A DNA stretch of 64,000 bases, taken from positions 1,736,001 through 1,800,000 of the forward strand of contig NZ_FNLM01000034.1 of the NCBI RefSeq assembly GCF_900105725.1, in the 5' to 3' direction. Below are positions 1-7,522 of the stretch, piece after piece. Source of the stretch: Gordonia westfalica (GTDB taxonomy: Bacteria; Actinomycetota; Actinomycetes; Mycobacteriales; Mycobacteriaceae). A model generated the notes under the pieces. The model searched no databases. It had not been told where the DNA came from and saw only the letters and a program-made list of their open reading frames with translations. Numbering within the stretch: position 1 is the first letter of the stretch; every line of letters starts with the position of its first letter. The position numbers and the translations under genes are program-made.

Positions 1-997
1 CGTCAGATAGCCAGCTCTCGTGCACCAGCTCGTTGCGGCCGGCGATCGGCGGCGTGGGGTCGTCGAGCACGGTGTGAATCTCGCGGCCGGTGTCGTTGGC
101 CCAGTTGTGCCACTTGACCACCACGCGCGTGATCGCCTGGGTCTTGGTTTGTTCCATGTCGTCGTCCTCGGCGACAGCCCAGCACGCCGGCACGGTCGCC
201 GAGGGCCAGGGCGCCGTCGAGGAACCGGGGTCATACGGGCCGGGCGCGGTAGCCACGGTGACGATGTGGCCGGCGTCGCCGACGGCCGGCACGCGGCGCA
301 GGGTGAGCAGGCCCCGCGCGCGTGGCACGATGCGATCGACCGAGCGGATCACGTTCTCGTGCTGGACGTAGGTCCACGACGCGCCGGTGGACTGGTAGAG
401 CCGGGTGACCAGGTCGCGGACGTTGCCCTCGACCTCCCAGGGCGCCACCCGGTAGTTGACCATCGCCGGGTCGAAATAGGCGTCGGGGATGCCCGAGGCG
501 GCGGCCACCTGCACGGCGGTGCGCACCGCGCGCGCCCGTAGGGTTTCGTGCGGCCAGGTGTTGGTGTTGCCGATGGCAGCCTGCACGGTGGCGTTGCCCA
601 GCCCGGCGGTGGGGTCGGCCACGGTCAGGGTGACCATCCATTCACCGTCGGGCCGATCGCGGCGGCGTGGGCGCGCCTTGACCGCTGACACCTGACCGCG
701 AAACACCAAGTGCGAGAACGATGTGGCGGCCTCGGTGGCGTAGAGCATCACCTGGGCGCCGACGGCCTGGGCGGCGGCGATGCGCTGGGCCCAGGCGCCG
801 GCGCGGTCGTAGAGGGCCACCGTCAGGGTCGTGGTGTTCGGTTCGTCCCAGATGTCGTCGCGGCCCCAGTTGATGGCCAGGCCGTCGAGGATCACCGGCA
901 CGGTGGGGTCCTCGGCGTCGAGGCCACATTCGAGCTCGACGCCGTCGATGTAGAGCCGGGGACGCGGGCGGACGGTGCCGGCGGCGGTCGTGCTCAC
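1..997 (-). CDS. Phage minor tail protein (partial, C-terminus outside window)
   Basis: An uninterrupted reading frame runs from a GTG at 997 to the window edge, giving at least 332 residues. The GTG overlaps the tape-measure stop (GTGA), which fixes the start. The residues after the start read VSTTAAGTVRPRPRLYIDGV. The gene following a tape-measure gene normally encodes a distal tail or baseplate-type minor tail protein, and the beta-rich, tryptophan-containing composition (for example SFSHLVFRGQVSAVKARP) fits. No catalytic motif is seen. The assignment rests mainly on position. The C-terminus is missing because the gene leaves the window. Confidence 0.7.
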   Translation of the reverse strand, partial: MSTTAAGTVRPRPRLYIDGVELECGLDAEDPTVPVILDGLAINWGRDDIWDEPNTTTLTVALYDRAGAWAQRIAAAQAVGAQVMLYATEAATSFSHLVFRGQVSAVKARPRRRDRPDGEWMVTLTVADPTAGLGNATVQAAIGNTNTWPHETLRARAVRTAVQVAAASGIPDAYFDPAMVNYRVAPWEVEGNVRDLVTRLYQSTGASWTYVQHENVIRSVDRIVPRARGLLTLRRVPAVGDAGHIVTVATAPGPYDPGSSTAPWPSATVPACWAVAEDDDMEQTKTQAITRVVVKWHNWANDTGREIHTVLDDPTPPIAGRNELVHESWLSD

Positions 998-2577
998 CGC
1001 CGGCCGCCGATCAGCCCGGCCGGGCTGGTGCCGCGCGCGACGGCGGTCGAGCGCAGCGCCGAGGTGACCGCGTCGGCCACCCGCGCGGGATCGACGATGC
1101 CGGAACCGTCCACCCGCACGTTGATGATCGTCGCCGCGCCGGCGCGCGTCGGGGCGGCGATGCGTGCGAGCATCGAGAGCGGATCCGCACGCGCGGCGCT
1201 CAGCTCGGGGCCGGCGGCGGCGAAGTTCTCCCACGGCGCGGCGGCCATCGTCGGTACGGCCATGAACTCGGCCGGCCCGCCGCCGAAGATCGACGTCAGC
1301 CAGCTCGGCGGTGACGGCCAGCGCAGGCGGCCGATCCAGTCGATGAGTCCGCGGACCAGACCCACGACCCAGTCGATGGCGTCGCCCACGGCGCGAATGA
1401 TGCTGCGCGCGAACCCGAATGCGCGATCGAACACTGATCGGATGCGGTCGAGGGCGCCGCCGAGGATACGGCCGATCGCGCCGGCCACGGTGCTGACCGC
1501 GTCGGTGATCCACGACCAGGCCGAGGCGACCCAGCGGATCACCGCGTGCACGGCGTTACGGAACCACTCGCACTTGGTGTAGAGCAGCACGACGGCGGCG
1601 ATCACGGCGATGATCGCTATGACGATCCAGGTCAGCGGGTTGGCCAGAAACGCCGAATTCAGCGCCCATTGCACGGCGGTGGCCACCGTCGCCGCCGTGC
1701 GGTAGAGGGTCAGTGCGGCGTTGACGGCCAGGACCGCGACGGCCAGCCCGCCGATGATGCCGGCCAGGATGCCCACGGTGGTGGTGTTGCGTTGGGCCCA
1801 CTCGGCGGCGCCGGCCAGCTTCTCGGCGAACTGCGACACGATCGGTAGCAGGCTCTCCCCCAGCGACGCCTTGGCGTTCTCGAACTGGGCGGCCATGCGT
1901 TGCTGGGCGCCGGCGGTGGTGTCGGACTCGCGCGCGAACTGTCCGGTGGCCTTGGCGGTTTGCTCGGTCAGGATCGCGAGTCGCGCCTGAGTTTCGGCCT
2001 GGCGCAACGCTTCCCCGGTCAGCCCCGACATGCCTTGGGCGGCCAGCCGGGCGTTGATGTCGGATTGTTTGATCGAGACGCCGTAACGCTCGATCGGGTC
2101 GGTTTCGCCACGGAACAGACTCGACAGTGCCTCGACGGCCTCGGCGGTGGTGCCGCCGAACGTCGCGGCCAGGTCGGCGCCCTTCTTAATCAGACTGTCG
2201 GTGGTGGGCACCAACTGTGATTGGGCCACGCCGAGGTTGTTGAGCTGGGCGCCGAGCACGCTGGCCAGCTCGGAATACTCCGAGGTGGCCAGGCCCACCG
2301 ACGTCGCGGCCGAGGCGGCCAGCCCTTGCACGGCGGCGGCCTGGCGCCCGAACACCGACTCGACGGCGCCGGCGGCTTGCTGGGCGCGGCTGGCCGAGGA
2401 CACCGCAGCGGCGCCGATCGCGGCCATGCCACCGACGACGGCGGTGGCCGCGACGCCGGCGCGGCGGGCGCCGGCCTCGAATCGGGCCATGCGGCCCTGG
2501 GCCTGATCGAACCCGCGTGAGGCGCCGGCCGCGTCGGCGATGATGCGAATGGCCAGGATGGCGCTACGGTTTGCCAT
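994..2577 (-). CDS. Phage tail tape measure protein
   Basis: A 527-residue protein. It sets tail length and is threaded through the tail tube, and it may aid DNA entry. Evidence is position directly after the tail-assembly chaperone pair, plus composition: an Ala-rich, largely helical N-terminal half, then strongly hydrophobic segments around residues 270-345 (including TWIVIAIIAVIAAVVLLY) and an amphipathic Trp/Ile-rich stretch around 345-430. Tape measures of long-tailed phages commonly have such internal membrane-like segments. At roughly 0.15 nm per residue the tail would be about 75-80 nm, which is short. A GAAAGG sequence precedes the ATG. The start of the next gene overlaps the stop by four bases. 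Confidence 0.85.
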   Translation of the reverse strand: MANRSAILAIRIIADAAGASRGFDQAQGRMARFEAGARRAGVAATAVVGGMAAIGAAAVSSASRAQQAAGAVESVFGRQAAAVQGLAASAATSVGLATSEYSELASVLGAQLNNLGVAQSQLVPTTDSLIKKGADLAATFGGTTAEAVEALSSLFRGETDPIERYGVSIKQSDINARLAAQGMSGLTGEALRQAETQARLAILTEQTAKATGQFARESDTTAGAQQRMAAQFENAKASLGESLLPIVSQFAEKLAGAAEWAQRNTTTVGILAGIIGGLAVAVLAVNAALTLYRTAATVATAVQWALNSAFLANPLTWIVIAIIAVIAAVVLLYTKCEWFRNAVHAVIRWVASAWSWITDAVSTVAGAIGRILGGALDRIRSVFDRAFGFARSIIRAVGDAIDWVVGLVRGLIDWIGRLRWPSPPSWLTSIFGGGPAEFMAVPTMAAAPWENFAAAGPELSAARADPLSMLARIAAPTRAGAATIINVRVDGSGIVDPARVADAVTSALRSTAVARGTSPAGLIGGRR

Positions 2578-2586
2578 TGCGGCGGT

Positions 2587-2748
2587 TCACCTTTCGGCTT
2601 GCTCGGCGGCCTCGTTGAGTATGTCGACGTAGGTGGCGATGGTCGTATCGTCGTACTCGGCCAGGATGTGGAACGGGATGTGCGTGGCGATCGACAGCCC
2701 GACGATCAGTCGAGCCGTAGACCCGACTGGGTAGGGTCCGGTTCGACC
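2587..2748 (-). CDS. Tail assembly chaperone, -1 frameshift extension
   Basis: Directly after the stop of the upstream chaperone gene, the -1 frame is open from 2748 to a TGA at 2587-2589 and encodes a well-formed stretch containing IPFHILAEYDDTTIATYVDI and ending AEQAER. It has no ATG, GTG or TTG start of its own. This matches the lambda G/GT arrangement found in most siphophages, where a programmed -1 slip makes a small amount of a longer chaperone. The slip must occur in the 13 codons shared by both frames (2709-2748). No classical X-XXY-YYZ heptamer is visible there; GGGTCTA and CCCTACC are the nearest candidates. The product is inferred. Confidence 0.65.
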   Translation of the reverse strand, partial: GRTGPYPVGSTARLIVGLSIATHIPFHILAEYDDTTIATYVDILNEAAEQAER

Positions 2749-2996
2749 TCACCGGCCTCGGGGTCGTCGGCCTCGATGTCGAGACAGTCGGTCTCGGAGA
2801 ATTGTTCCCAGGTGCCGTCGTAGCCGCCGGTGCGGCGCAGGGCGGCCCAGGCCAGAAACGTCAGGCCCAGAAACGGGGCGTCGGTGAACTTGGGCCAATT
2901 GTGTTTGGCGGCGGTCATGTCCCAGCGCACACGGTCGGGGTTGGTGGTCTCGACCTCGATCGGCTCGGAATTGCTCAGTGTGACAGTGATTTTCAT
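2706..2996 (-). CDS. Tail assembly chaperone, zero-frame product
   Basis: A 96-residue acidic protein beginning MKITVTLSNSEPIEVETTNP, immediately upstream of the tape-measure gene. Both position and size fit the G-type tail assembly chaperone that coats the tape measure during tail assembly. The start overlaps the stop of the upstream tail gene by four bases. The last residues (EADDPEAGEVEPDP) form an acidic, proline-rich linker in which the frame change to the extension at 2587-2748 would take place. No sequence motif defines the family, so the call is by context. Confidence 0.75.
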   Translation of the reverse strand: MKITVTLSNSEPIEVETTNPDRVRWDMTAAKHNWPKFTDAPFLGLTFLAWAALRRTGGYDGTWEQFSETDCLDIEADDPEAGEVEPDPTQSGLRLD

Positions 2997-3382
2997 GGTG
3001 TGTGTGTCCCTTCTATGCGGTCGATGATCTGATCGACGGCGTCGGTGTAGAGGGCCAGCCAGGCCGGTTCGCTCTCGGCGGCGGCGCCGGCCAGCCAGGG
3101 GTTGGCGGTGATCCCGCGCGCCGGCCAGCCCCAGTGAATGGGGCCGGCGTAGGGCACCGATTTGCGGCCGGCGCGCACGACGGCGGCGGTGCGGGTGGCG
3201 CCGGCGCGCACGGTGCCGGCCAGCCGGCCCGAGGCGACCGGGGCCGCGGATCGGCCCCGGCCGGCCACCAGAGACGCCACCCGCGCGTGGGTCTCTTTCA
3301 TCTCGGTCAGGTCGATCTCGGCCTGGCGCATGGAGCGGCGTAGCTCGCGGGCGCCCTCGACGCGGACCTGGGCGTCAGCCAT
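2993..3382 (-). CDS. HK97 gp10-like head-tail or tail-completion protein
   Basis: A 129-residue protein with the pattern of the HK97-gp10 family: an N-terminal helix (ARELRRSMRQAEIDLTEMKE), a central S-A-P-V-A-S-G-R-L-A segment, the YAGPIHWGWP stretch typical of the family's conserved 'Y-a-xx-xh-G' region, and a C-terminal helix. Members act at the head-tail joint or in tail completion. The start overlaps the major tail gene by one base, so the pair is probably co-translated. Here it follows the major tail gene, whereas in many phages it precedes it. Confidence 0.7.
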   Translation of the reverse strand: MADAQVRVEGARELRRSMRQAEIDLTEMKETHARVASLVAGRGRSAAPVASGRLAGTVRAGATRTAAVVRAGRKSVPYAGPIHWGWPARGITANPWLAGAAAESEPAWLALYTDAVDQIIDRIEGTHTP

Positions 3383-3822
3383 CAGGTGGTGAGGCTGGCC
3401 TGGCGGGCCTCACCGGCCGCCGACAGGGTGGGCTCGCCGACCACGTCCCACTCGAATTCGCTGGTGGGTTTGGTCTTGACGTCGCCGCCGACGTCGATCG
3501 GGTCGATGACCACCAGGCCGCTGATTGTGCGCCCGGCCGTGGTCGAGGGCACGAATCGGAACGCCACGGCCTCGCCCTTGTTCGTCCAGGTGAAGTCGAC
3601 CACGCCGTCGGCCGAGAGGTCTTGCAGCACGGTGCCGGCTAGCTTGGCGGTGTAGGTCACGTCACCGGGCACGGTGTCGCCACACAGCACGTGACTGGGG
3701 TCCTCGGCGTCTTTGTCCCAGGTCACTTGTGCCTTGGTGAGCTGGCACGACAGATCGAGCTGGCCGCCGGTCTCGCCTAGGATCAGCTCACCGGGGCCGA
3801 GCTTGTAGGTTTTCGCGGGCAT
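3382..3822 (-). CDS. Major tail (tube) protein
   Basis: A 146-residue beta-rich protein starting MPAKTYKLGPGELILGETG. A GGAG ribosome site lies a few bases upstream of the ATG. Position between the tail-terminator-like gene and the gp10-like and chaperone genes, and the pattern of short beta strands (ITWDKD-like, VTYTAKLAGTV, VVDFTWTNKGEAVAFRFVPS), fit the tube subunit that polymerises around the tape measure. No C-terminal Ig-like domain is present. The call is from context and fold pattern, not from a recognised signature. Confidence 0.68.
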   Translation of the reverse strand: MPAKTYKLGPGELILGETGGQLDLSCQLTKAQVTWDKDAEDPSHVLCGDTVPGDVTYTAKLAGTVLQDLSADGVVDFTWTNKGEAVAFRFVPSTTAGRTISGLVVIDPIDVGGDVKTKPTSEFEWDVVGEPTLSAAGEARQASLTT

Positions 3823-3831
3823 CGTTGTCTC

Positions 3832-4179
3832 CTAACAGATTTCGCGCTCGACAGTGAGGCGGAACGCGGGTAGCGGGCCGCCGCCGGCGGGCAGGGTTAC
3901 GGCCTCATTGAGTGAGGTTTCGGTGGCCGGATCGAGGGCGTCGAGGGCCTTGTCGAGCAGCGTCGACAGCACGTCGAGTGCGGCGGTGACGCCGTGGTCC
4001 GGGGCGATGAGATAGACGTCGAGTCGAACGGTGCCGCCGCCGCTGAGTAGTTCGTGGGTCAGGCCGGTGGCCGAGACCCAGGCGCACGGCGGGTTGAGCT
4101 GGCGCGGATCGGCCGAGGCGGCCAGGCCGGCACCGCGTAGCGCGGTCTCGACCTCGGCCACCGCGTCGTTGATGTTCAC
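3832..4179 (-). CDS. Tail terminator-like phage protein
   Basis: A 115-residue protein starting at a GTG preceded by AGGAG about eight bases upstream; the start reads VNINDAVAEVETALRGAGL. An upstream ATG would clash with the ribosome site, so the GTG is preferred. Proteins of this size between the connector and the major tail protein are usually tail terminators or minor capsid components that close the tail tube end. The alternation of an N-terminal helix with beta strands (GTVRLDVYLIAP) and a C-terminal strand (FRLTVEREI) agrees with that fold. No catalytic role is expected. Moderate confidence from context. Confidence 0.6.
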   Translation of the reverse strand: MNINDAVAEVETALRGAGLAASADPRQLNPPCAWVSATGLTHELLSGGGTVRLDVYLIAPDHGVTAALDVLSTLLDKALDALDPATETSLNEAVTLPAGGGPLPAFRLTVEREIC

Positions 4180-4190
4180 CGGCGGCGCTC

Positions 4191-4520
4191 CTATCCCACT
4201 CGGGGCGCCAGGTAGTTGCCCAGGCCCAGCAGCATGGCGATATCGGGATCGTTGCGCTGGACATAGAGCGGGCCCAGCTCGCCGAAGGTCTCGACGCCGG
4301 CCGGTGAGTTGCGCCGGCGCCACACGCGCGCGGCCAGCATCGTCGCGCCGGTGGTCACGTCGGCCGGCCAGGTGCCGGTCGTGGTGGGCCGCCACCGCGC
4401 CACCAGCGCGTTGACGGCCCCGACGACGTCGCCCAGCCCGTCGTTGGCGTGCTCACCGAGGCCCAGGTACTCGCGCACCTGGGGCTCGGTGGTCGGCGTG
4501 GCCGGCGCCGGCTGGGTCAC
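4191..4520 (-). CDS. Head-to-tail connector (gp6-like)
   Basis: A 109-residue protein, mostly helical, just downstream of the capsid gene; start and upstream stop overlap by four bases. The pattern (an N-terminal VREYLGLGE segment, a long helix WPADVTTGATMLAARVWRRR, then a C-terminal MLLGLGNYLAPRVG) matches the small gp6/gp15-like connector family that docks beneath the portal ring. The C-terminal LLGLGxY motif is common in actinophage connectors. Function is inferred from family and location. Confidence 0.7.
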   Translation of the reverse strand: MTQPAPATPTTEPQVREYLGLGEHANDGLGDVVGAVNALVARWRPTTTGTWPADVTTGATMLAARVWRRRNSPAGVETFGELGPLYVQRNDPDIAMLLGLGNYLAPRVG

Positions 4521-6376
4521 GCGCCACCGCCGGCGGCCGGCGGGGTGATGCTGACCTTGACGACACCGGCCGTCGAGTGCAGCAGCGTGCCCCAGTAGCC
4601 GAACAGCGCCGCGTCGCGGCCACCGTGGGCCACGTGCTCGGCCTGCACGCGGATGGGGCTACCGGGCAGCTCGTAGAAGTCGAGCGCCTGTTTGGCGCCG
4701 ACGTAGACCGCGCCCTCGGGGATGATCTCCGAGCTGGTGAAGTTGCGCGGCTCGATGCCGAGCTGGGTGAGGAACGCCGGCACGTCGAACTGGCCGTAGT
4801 CCAACAGACCTTGCAGCGTGTCGTCGCCCATGAGTACGAACGTCGGATTGGTCCGGGCGCCGCGCTTGACGATGAACCGGGCCTTGGCGACCGCGCGCAG
4901 CAGATCGGGCGCGCTGCCACCGTCGAACGCGGCGGCCACGATGGCGTTGGCGGCCTTCTGATCGGTCTGCAACGCATAGCTTTCGGCCATCGCGCGGAAG
5001 TAGGACGCCACGAACTCGGTGTCGCCGAAGTCGAAGAACTTGCGATCGAGGTCGTGCCCGCCGGCGATCCGCTTGGCCTCGGCGTCGACAGTCTCGGTCT
5101 CGACGGTGTTGGTCGGAATCTCGGTCTTGTCGCCGGCGTAGTCGGCCACCTTGGGCTTGGTGATCCAGCGCCACCCGTTGATGCGCCAGTGCGTCAGCGG
5201 CTTGGTGCCCAGCAGCGGCACGATGGTGCGCTGGTAGTCCACGCCCGACCACAGCTCGCCCAGCCAGCCCTCTTGACTGACCCAGGCGTGTTCGGATCGC
5301 TTGATGTCGGCCAGCGCGGCGTGCAGGTCGGCGTCGGTGCGGCCCTGGGCGATGGCGGTCACGACCTCGGCGACGCGCTCGAAGGTCAGCGGCGCCGGGC
5401 GCGCGGTGGCGTAGATCAGCCCGGCCGGCGCGGTCGCCGCCGGCGCCGGGGCCGGCGGAATGACCATCGGCGAGATGGCTGGGGCCGGCGGGATGGGCTG
5501 GCCGGGTGCGGCCGAGGCGCTGATGGTTTCCACGCGGGCATCGGCGAACGCCGGCGTGGGCACCAGGGCGACGGCGGCCAGGCTGGCGGCGGTGACGGTG
5601 ATGCCGTCGCGGGTGACGTCGGTCAGTTCGACCGACAGCCCGTCGCGCACGCCGGCGGCGTCGGCCAGGGCTTGGTCGCCCTCGGGGCCGTCGGCGACCT
5701 TGAAGGTGCAGCGCAGGCCGGCGTCGGTGTTCTCGATGCCGGTCAGCCAGCCGACCGGCTGGCCCGACCCGTCGGGTCGACGGTGATCGCGAAACAGCTT
5801 GACCCGCTTCAACTCCGAGGGCACGCCGATGGCGCCGGCGGCGATGGTCGCCGGTCCGCTCGACGGGGTGCCGGCCACGTTGTAGGGCACGGCCAGGCCG
5901 GTGATCGTGCGGCTGGTGGTGTCGGCGCCGACCTGGGTGGGGGCGCTTTGGGCGATCAGCTCGACGGCGGTGGTGTCGGCGGCGTGCAGATCGGCACTGG
6001 TCGGGGTGGCGGGCATGGTGGGGTCCTTTCGGTGTTTGGCTGGGGTTTCGGGGGCGATCGCGGCGGTGGCGCCGGCGTCGCCGGCTAGGTCCTCGATCAC
6101 CGAGTGCAGGCGGCGGTTTTCGGTGACCACCGACGAATAGTTGCCGTTGACTTGCTCGTGTACCTGGGCGACGGTCTGTTTGACCTGGCCCAGTTCGGTG
6201 CGCACGCCGGCGGCGGTGAGCAGCGCGACGATGGTCGGGGTGGCGAACCCGAGCAGCGTGGGCACGAACGAATCGAGCGGGCGGCGGGCCACGACGCCGT
6301 AGAGGATGGCGGCCACGATCAGCAGGATCAGGGCCAGCCCGCCGATCAGGGCGATGGTGCGGTTACGTTCGGTCAT
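4517..6376 (-). CDS. Fused holin-like membrane domain, HK97 prohead protease and major capsid protein
   Basis: One open frame of 619 residues joins three modules. Residues 1-120: a two-helix membrane segment (about 6-30 and 42-62) and a coiled-coil-like tail, as in phage holins. Residues about 121-290: prohead protease with the FRDH histidine region and the GLSVEL serine. Residues about 330-619: HK97-fold major capsid protein (TLQGLLDYGQFDVPAFLTQL region). Protease-capsid fusions are known in actinophages; a holin in front is not expected. An internal ATG at 6016 (residue 121) has its own AAAGGA site, so the working capsid precursor is probably 499 residues (4517-6016) and the membrane part a separate, stop-less gene. 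Start at 6376 is chosen because AGGAAA lies before it. Confidence 0.78.
   Translation of the reverse strand: MTERNRTIALIGGLALILLIVAAILYGVVARRPLDSFVPTLLGFATPTIVALLTAAGVRTELGQVKQTVAQVHEQVNGNYSSVVTENRRLHSVIEDLAGDAGATAAIAPETPAKHRKDPTMPATPTSADLHAADTTAVELIAQSAPTQVGADTTSRTITGLAVPYNVAGTPSSGPATIAAGAIGVPSELKRVKLFRDHRRPDGSGQPVGWLTGIENTDAGLRCTFKVADGPEGDQALADAAGVRDGLSVELTDVTRDGITVTAASLAAVALVPTPAFADARVETISASAAPGQPIPPAPAISPMVIPPAPAPAATAPAGLIYATARPAPLTFERVAEVVTAIAQGRTDADLHAALADIKRSEHAWVSQEGWLGELWSGVDYQRTIVPLLGTKPLTHWRINGWRWITKPKVADYAGDKTEIPTNTVETETVDAEAKRIAGGHDLDRKFFDFGDTEFVASYFRAMAESYALQTDQKAANAIVAAAFDGGSAPDLLRAVAKARFIVKRGARTNPTFVLMGDDTLQGLLDYGQFDVPAFLTQLGIEPRNFTSSEIIPEGAVYVGAKQALDFYELPGSPIRVQAEHVAHGGRDAALFGYWGTLLHSTAGVVKVSITPPAAGGGA
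6014..6031 (-). promoter_or_regulatory. Internal ribosome binding site and ATG of the protease-capsid gene
   Basis: Inside the long fused frame the minus strand reads GAAAGGACCCCACCATG, with AAAGGA eight bases before the ATG at 6014-6016. The protein that would start here (MPATPTSADLHAADT) begins exactly where the protease module begins. This argues that translation starts here for capsid production, whatever happens to the upstream membrane domain. Confidence 0.6.
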
Positions 6377-6521
6377 GGTCGGTGCTTTCCTGGGCATCGA
6401 GGGGGTTGGGGATCAGGTCATCGAGCGCGGCGGCGGCGGCGATGGCCAGGCCGGCCAGGATCAGCGCGGCGGTGGCCACGGCCAGCGCGATCGCGGCGAC
6501 GATGAGCGCGGCGACGATCAT
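6363..6521 (-). CDS. Small single-pass membrane protein, holin candidate
   Basis: A 52-residue protein with one long hydrophobic helix (AALIVAAIALAVATAALILA and following Ala/Leu residues) and a charged C-terminus (DAQESTDHDRT). The ATG overlaps the stop of the amidase-part gene by four bases, and the gene ends just inside the start of the next membrane gene. Small membrane proteins next to an endolysin are typically holins or antiholins that time pore formation. Two such genes in a row would form a holin pair. There is no family motif, so the role is inferred from location. Confidence 0.6.
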   Translation of the reverse strand: MIVAALIVAAIALAVATAALILAGLAIAAAAALDDLIPNPLDAQESTDHDRT

Positions 6522-7048
6522 CGGGCGGCGTCGGGGACGTCGGTGGGCAGGTGCAGGCCGGTGCGGTCGATCGACACGCCCTGGCGTTCGAGGGCGTAGA
6601 CGATCGCGGCGGTGCGCCGGTTGGCCAGGGTGGCCTCTCGGTAGGTGGCCAGCACGTAGGACAGCAGCGATCCGCGTCGGGCGCGGGTCGGTGCGCTGGG
6701 GGTCACGTCGGGGTCGGCCTTGCCATCGATCAGGTCGACGGGGTTGACGAACCCGTCCCACACGGTCTCGTTCCACACGTCGGCCAGGCCGGCGCGGGTG
6801 AACATCTTCCCGTCTTTGACGTTGTAGAACACCTTTTGAAACACCTGGCGCACTGGGTGGTGTTCGGCGGTCTGCACCCACACCTGATACAGGCGGGTGT
6901 CTTGCAGCTTGGACAGTGCCATGTCCTCGATCCCCTTGTCTCCGTTGATGTATGCCTGCACGTCACGGCCGAATGCGACCATGTCGATGCCGGCCGGGTC
7001 GATCTTGCCCTCGGACGAATATTCTTTGTGTCCCACCACATTTCGCAT
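6518..7048 (-). CDS. Endolysin C-terminal part (amidase end plus cell-wall domain), separated by in-frame stop
   Basis: A 176-residue product in the same frame as the amidase gene upstream; only one TGA and one codon separate them. It begins MRNVVGHKEYSSEGKIDPAG, the usual C-terminal end of Amidase_2 domains, where VVGHKE..xxKxDP carries zinc-ligand and catalytic residues. The remaining 150 residues are unlike the amidase and probably bind the cell wall. Either a nonsense mutation split one lysin of about 335 residues, or two chains are made by translational coupling; GGAG lies eight bases before this ATG. Without this part the amidase should lack its last zinc ligand. Confidence 0.7.
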   Translation of the reverse strand: MRNVVGHKEYSSEGKIDPAGIDMVAFGRDVQAYINGDKGIEDMALSKLQDTRLYQVWVQTAEHHPVRQVFQKVFYNVKDGKMFTRAGLADVWNETVWDGFVNPVDLIDGKADPDVTPSAPTRARRGSLLSYVLATYREATLANRRTAAIVYALERQGVSIDRTGLHLPTDVPDAAR

Positions 7049-7051
7049 GTG

Positions 7052-7522
7052 TCAGACTCCGCTCAGCCCGAGGGCGTTGAGGATCGCGGCGCACAGAATT
7101 CGGTAGTTGCGCAACTGGATTGGCGTCCAGTCCGAGCCGTCGCCGCGACTGACGGCCTCGATGCCGATGGTGTGATAGTTGGCGTTGTTGGTGGGCCAGC
7201 CGGGCCAGTCGCCTCGGCCGGCGTGCCAGCAGACGCCGACGGCGATCAGGCGTACGGTGCCGTCGCGTTCGAGCACGATCTGGGCCAGCGGGCCGTCCAG
7301 GTCGGGTCGACCGTTGGCGACGATGCGCCAATCGTTCGAGCCACCGCCGGCGGTGTGGTGGCACAGCACGCCGAGCAGGCGCAGAAAGTCGCCGTGCCCG
7401 TTGTTGCGCCAACCTTCGTGCTCGATCAGCGGTAGGCCGGCGGCGGTGATGACCTCGGCCAGCCAGATCGGGTCGCCGACCCATCCGCGGTACTTGCCGA
7501 ACGGCACGCCCAGGGCGCTCAT
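7052..7522 (-). CDS. Endolysin N-terminal part, N-acetylmuramoyl-L-alanine amidase (Amidase_2/PGRP-like)
   Basis: A 156-residue peptidoglycan amidase domain. Visible motifs are the zinc-binding HHT (LGVLCHHTAGGGSNDW), the VCWHAGRGDWPG segment and the NANYHTIGIE strand, all typical of N-acetylmuramoyl-L-alanine amidases in actinophage endolysins, which cut between muramic acid and the stem peptide at lysis. The frame then meets TGA at 7052-7054 after ALGLSGV and continues in frame as the C-terminal part (6518-7048). The start overlaps the portal stop by four bases. In most actinophages lysA is not located between portal and capsid genes. Confidence 0.78.
   Translation of the reverse strand: MSALGVPFGKYRGWVGDPIWLAEVITAAGLPLIEHEGWRNNGHGDFLRLLGVLCHHTAGGGSNDWRIVANGRPDLDGPLAQIVLERDGTVRLIAVGVCWHAGRGDWPGWPTNNANYHTIGIEAVSRGDGSDWTPIQLRNYRILCAAILNALGLSGV

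Noticed and set aside
2564..2752. 62-codon frame beginning GTG between tail chaperone and tape measure
   Set aside because: Its protein is Arg/His-rich noise. The -1 frame in the same place gives a chaperone-like sequence.
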